Assembly (NCBI GenBank): GCA_045805345.1
Contig: JBJMLK010000282.1
Span: 1-8,584 of the forward strand
From: AC-37 sp045805345
GTDB lineage: Bacteria; Actinomycetota; Thermoleophilia; Solirubrobacterales; Thermoleophilaceae
Direction of reading: 5' to 3'
Length of the DNA stretch: 8,584 nucleotides
Made by a program: the position numbers and the translations under genes. Of this stretch, positions 6,436 through 8,584 are shown one piece after another. How positions within the stretch are numbered: the stretch's first letter is position 1; every line of letters starts with the position of its first letter. The notes below the pieces were generated by a model. It did no database searches. It was given only the letters and a program-made list of their open reading frames with translations, and had not been told where the DNA came from.

Positions 6436-7292
6436 GCGAGACCGTCGAGCTCCACGCTGCGCCGTCGCTCACCGCGCTCTACGGGCGAGCGCTGGTGGCG
6501 CCGGCACTGCCAGGCGGGGGCGACGAGCTGCCCGATCGCCGGCTGGTGCTGCGCGGGGCGCGGATCGCCGAGGACCACGTGGCCGCCTACGCGCGGGTGT
6601 GCGGCTTCGCGCTCCGGACCGAGGTGCCGGGCACCTACCCGCACGTGCTCGCGTTCCCGCTCCACATGAGCCTCATGACCGACCGCGCGTTCCCGTTCTC
6701 GGTGCTCGGTCTGGTGCACGTCGCGAACCGGATCGAGGTGCGCGCGCCGATCGCGGTCGGAGCGGAGCTGGACATCGCCACGTGGGCCGAGAGCCTGCGG
6801 CCGCACCGCCGCGGCCGGCAGTTCGACATCGTGACCGAGGCCAGCGCCGGCGGCTCGCAGGTCTGGCGCGAGAGCAGCACCTACCTCAAGCAGGGCGGCG
6901 GCGAGGACTCGGGCTCGGGGTCAGAGCGCGAGGAGACCGGCGCGCCGGGCGAGCTGCCGGCGTCGGCCGAGTGGCGGCTCCCGGGCGACATCGGCCGCCG
7001 CTACGCCGAGGTGTCGGGCGACCGCAACCCGATCCACATGCACTCGCTGCCTGCGCGGCTGTTCGGGTTTCCGGGCGCGATCGCCCACGGCATGTGGACC
7101 AAGGCGCGCTGCCTGGCGGCGTTCGACGGGCGCGTGCCGGCGACCTACGCGATCGAGGCCGAGTTCAGGTCGCCGCTGCGGATACCGGGCCGCGCGCGCC
7201 TGCGGAGCGGGCGCGACGGGGACGGCTGGGCGTTCCGCGTCGAGAGCCCGGACGGCGAGCGCGTCCACTTGACGGGCTCCCTCTCCGGTTAG
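6432..7292 (+). CDS. htdX: MaoC-like 3-hydroxyacyl-thioester dehydratase (HtdX-type)
   Basis: A 286-residue double-hotdog (R)-specific enoyl hydratase / 3-hydroxyacyl dehydratase, close in length to mycobacterial HtdX. The N-terminal hotdog (about 1-153) lacks catalytic residues. A Gly/Ser/Glu-rich linker (154-178) joins it to the C-terminal hotdog, which has 'YAEVSGDRNPIHMH' with the catalytic Asp197 and His202 (five apart, as in PhaJ-type hydratases) and 'AIAHGMW' at 217-222. It would hydrate trans-2-enoyl thioesters to (R)-3-hydroxyacyl products, or do the reverse, supplying or using the FabG4 substrate. The GTG start is inside the fabG4 stop (GTGA). The frame is open far upstream through fabG4, but that part is not coding. 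The TAG stop is also the first three bases of the -10-like box of the next gene. Confidence 0.87.
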   Translation: MSETVELHAAPSLTALYGRALVAPALPGGGDELPDRRLVLRGARIAEDHVAAYARVCGFALRTEVPGTYPHVLAFPLHMSLMTDRAFPFSVLGLVHVANRIEVRAPIAVGAELDIATWAESLRPHRRGRQFDIVTEASAGGSQVWRESSTYLKQGGGEDSGSGSEREETGAPGELPASAEWRLPGDIGRRYAEVSGDRNPIHMHSLPARLFGFPGAIAHGMWTKARCLAAFDGRVPATYAIEAEFRSPLRIPGRARLRSGRDGDGWAFRVESPDGERVHLTGSLSG

Positions 7293-7295
7293 GCT
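7269..7295 (+). promoter_or_regulatory. Putative promoter of the SRPBCC gene, overlapping the htdX 3' end
   Basis: TTGACG (7269-7274) and TAGGCT (7290-7295) are 15 bases apart, shorter than the ideal 17. TAGGCT lies 6 bases before the ATG at 7302, with no Shine-Dalgarno sequence. The TAG of the -10-like box is the htdX stop codon, so the promoter lies almost wholly inside the upstream coding sequence. Confidence 0.45.
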
Positions 7296-7301
7296 TTGCG
7301 C

Positions 7302-7748
7302 ATGGCGCATGGGTTCAGCGGGTCGGCTGTCGTCAACCGTCCGATCGAAGACGTCTTCGCCTTCCTGGCCGACGGCACGAACGATCCGAAGTTCAGTCCG
7401 CGGGTTCAGGAGATCAAGAAGACCACGGACGGCCCGGTGGGGGTGGGGACCGTCTACGAGAGCACGGTCAAGGACGCCGGCATGAAGTCGAGCCGGACGT
7501 TCGAGATCACCGAGTTCGAGTCGCCCACGAAGATCCGCTGGTCGGAGCGGTCGAAGAACGCGATCACGGTTCCCGACGGGGGCTACGACCTCGAGCCCGC
7601 GGGCGACGGCCAGACGAAGGTCACGATCCGCAACACGTTCGAGGGCCACGGCTTCGGCAAGGTGATCATCGGCTTCGCCACCCGCGCGGCCGCGAAGGAC
7701 GCGCCGAAGATGGCCGAGCGGATCAAGGCCGCCGTCGAGGCGTCCTAG
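7302..7748 (+). CDS. SRPBCC (START-like/polyketide cyclase-dehydrase) family protein
   Basis: A 148-residue cytoplasmic protein with the SRPBCC helix-grip pattern. It has an N-terminal strand 'GFSGSAVVNRPIEDVFAFLAD' style opening (residues 4-24), 'PKFSPRV' (29-35), 'VGVGTVYEST' (46-55), repeated beta strands to about residue 115, and a long C-terminal helix (about 122-146). Such folds form a deep hydrophobic pocket for lipids or polyketides; many small members have no known enzymatic role. I chose the ATG at 7302; a TTG two codons earlier is in frame, but it would place the start right against the -10-like box. The gene begins 9 bases after htdX and may also be read through from the operon. 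A lipid-related role is suggested by context only. It converges with the hydrolase gene, 7 bases away. Confidence 0.8.
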   Translation: MAHGFSGSAVVNRPIEDVFAFLADGTNDPKFSPRVQEIKKTTDGPVGVGTVYESTVKDAGMKSSRTFEITEFESPTKIRWSERSKNAITVPDGGYDLEPAGDGQTKVTIRNTFEGHGFGKVIIGFATRAAAKDAPKMAERIKAAVEAS

Positions 7749-7755
7749 GCGCCCG

Positions 7756-8584
7756 TCAGCGAGTCGCGCGCCGGTTCTTGTAGCGCTTGTAGTGCCGGCA
7801 CGGCTCGCCGCGCATGCCCGGGCAGGGCGGCAGGCCCGTGGGGATGTTCCCGGCGGGCACGACGGGCAGCGTGAGCCGCGACGGCTTCTTCCGGTAGTGC
7901 GCGATCGCGACGGTCGCCTTGTGCTTCGGCTGTGTCTTGGCGAACGCCCAGATCGGCTGGTCGCCGCCCGGCGCGGTGATCGTCACCCGGATGCGCGAGC
8001 CGGCGCGGTACGCGTGGCCCTGGTAGTAGAGCGGGATCGTGACCTTCACGAAGCGGTCCTTGGGCAGCGGCTTCACGTCGCGCGCCCGCAGGCTGAGCCA
8101 CGGCTCGAGCGGCGTGCTCTTGCGCTTGTCGAGCTTGCGCTCGTTCGCCCGCAGCCAGCCGCTCTGCACGAACGTCTCCTTGCCGTCCGGCCGCACCTCG
8201 CTGACCGTGGCCTGGAGGTCGACGTTCGACCGCGACGAGCGGATCCACGCGCGCACCGCGCCGGCGCCGACCACCGTGGTGTCCTTCGTCAGCTTCCCGC
8301 TCACGTACGACGCCGCGCTTCCGGCCGGCGGCGTCTTCCACTTGTAGGGCGGCGTGGCCGTCCACAGCCCGTTGTCGCCCGAGCCCGTGTCGCCCGTGAA
8401 GTCGGTCGGCGGGCGCGCGCCGGCGTTCCAGGTGAACTTGTCCGCGCCGGTCTTGGTGGGCGCCTTGCCGACCAGCTTGCCGTTACCGCCGAGGTACCAC
8501 GAGCGCCCCTTGGTGCCGGGCACCGGGAGGCGCGCGAACGAGTGCTCGTAGCCGGGCAGCGGCTGACCCGGCTCCGACCCGCCC
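7756..8584 (-). CDS. CocE/NonD or X-Pro dipeptidyl-peptidase-like hydrolase, C-terminal part (5' partial)
   Basis: The reading frame is open to the window edge, so only the last 275 residues are visible. The GTG at 8523 is internal, because residues continue upstream in frame. The visible part matches the C-terminal jelly-roll domain of the CocE/NonD family: 'LWTATPP' followed by a beta-sandwich core, 'VDLQATVSEVRPDG', 'SGWLRANERK', 'VTIPLYYQGHAYRAGSRI' and 'PIWAF'. The alpha/beta-hydrolase domain with the catalytic Ser-Asp-His would be in the missing N-terminal part, so activity and substrate (ester, amide or proline peptide) cannot be judged. The last 40 residues form a tail with 'LPPCPGMRGEPCRHY' and a very basic end ('KRYKNRRATR'). 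That tail resembles hydrolases of the Thermoleophilia, which are often secreted. The stop codon lies 7 bases from the stop of the convergent SRPBCC gene. Confidence 0.8.
   Translation of the reverse strand, partial: GGSEPGQPLPGYEHSFARLPVPGTKGRSWYLGGNGKLVGKAPTKTGADKFTWNAGARPPTDFTGDTGSGDNGLWTATPPYKWKTPPAGSAASYVSGKLTKDTTVVGAGAVRAWIRSSRSNVDLQATVSEVRPDGKETFVQSGWLRANERKLDKRKSTPLEPWLSLRARDVKPLPKDRFVKVTIPLYYQGHAYRAGSRIRVTITAPGGDQPIWAFAKTQPKHKATVAIAHYRKKPSRLTLPVVPAGNIPTGLPPCPGMRGEPCRHYKRYKNRRATR

Noticed and set aside
1..8584. Search by eye for tRNA, rRNA, CRISPR arrays, transposase genes, terminal inverted repeats and riboswitches
   Set aside because: Nothing convincing was seen. All spacers are short (0-81 bases), leaving little room for such elements.

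Overview
The window is very GC-rich, gene-dense bacterial DNA with strong GC bias at third codon positions. The secreted proteins are of a kind common in high-GC Actinobacteria, especially the Thermoleophilia/Solirubrobacterales group: CX5C repeat proteins with Ig-like domains, RTX-type calcium-binding repeats with a 'DTxxCGxGxD...DCE' module, and a CocE-type hydrolase with an 'RGEPCR' tail. That lineage is an inference from protein style; no rRNA or other marker is present.

Layout. Bases 2-1105 (+) are the 3' part of a secreted or surface repeat protein. Directly against it, stop codon to stop codon, is a convergent gene at 1106-2176 (-) for a secreted RTX-like protein. After a short divergent region come two small secreted proteins of unknown function on the + strand (2258-2797 and 2860-3762); the second is an internal duplication. 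Bases 3791-7292 are a tightly coupled three-gene operon: a FadI/FadA2-type thiolase, a FabG4-type (HMwFabG) 3-ketoacyl reductase, and an HtdX-type MaoC hydratase. Both junctions are 4-base GTGA overlaps. A small SRPBCC-fold protein (7302-7748) follows nine bases later, probably with its own promoter. The right edge (7756-8584, -) holds the C-terminal part of a CocE/NonD or X-Pro dipeptidyl-peptidase-like hydrolase that runs off the window.

How the genes work together. The thiolase, ketoreductase and hydratase cover three of the four steps of a fatty-acyl-CoA cycle (beta-oxidation, or the reverse direction in elongation). The acyl-CoA dehydrogenase/enoyl reductase step is not in the window. 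The same three families are neighbours in Mycobacterium tuberculosis (fadA2, fabG4, htdX), so this looks like a conserved actinobacterial lipid-metabolism module, here in one co-directional operon. The SRPBCC protein could bind a hydrophobic ligand, but nothing in the sequence ties it to the pathway.

Four + strand genes that begin a transcription unit have a TAnnnT -10-like hexamer only 6-8 bases before the start codon and no Shine-Dalgarno sequence, which suggests leaderless transcripts. No tRNA, rRNA, CRISPR array, insertion sequence, convincing terminator or gene-free stretch over 300 bases was seen. I found no clear defence or mobile system. The least explained items are the secreted proteins.
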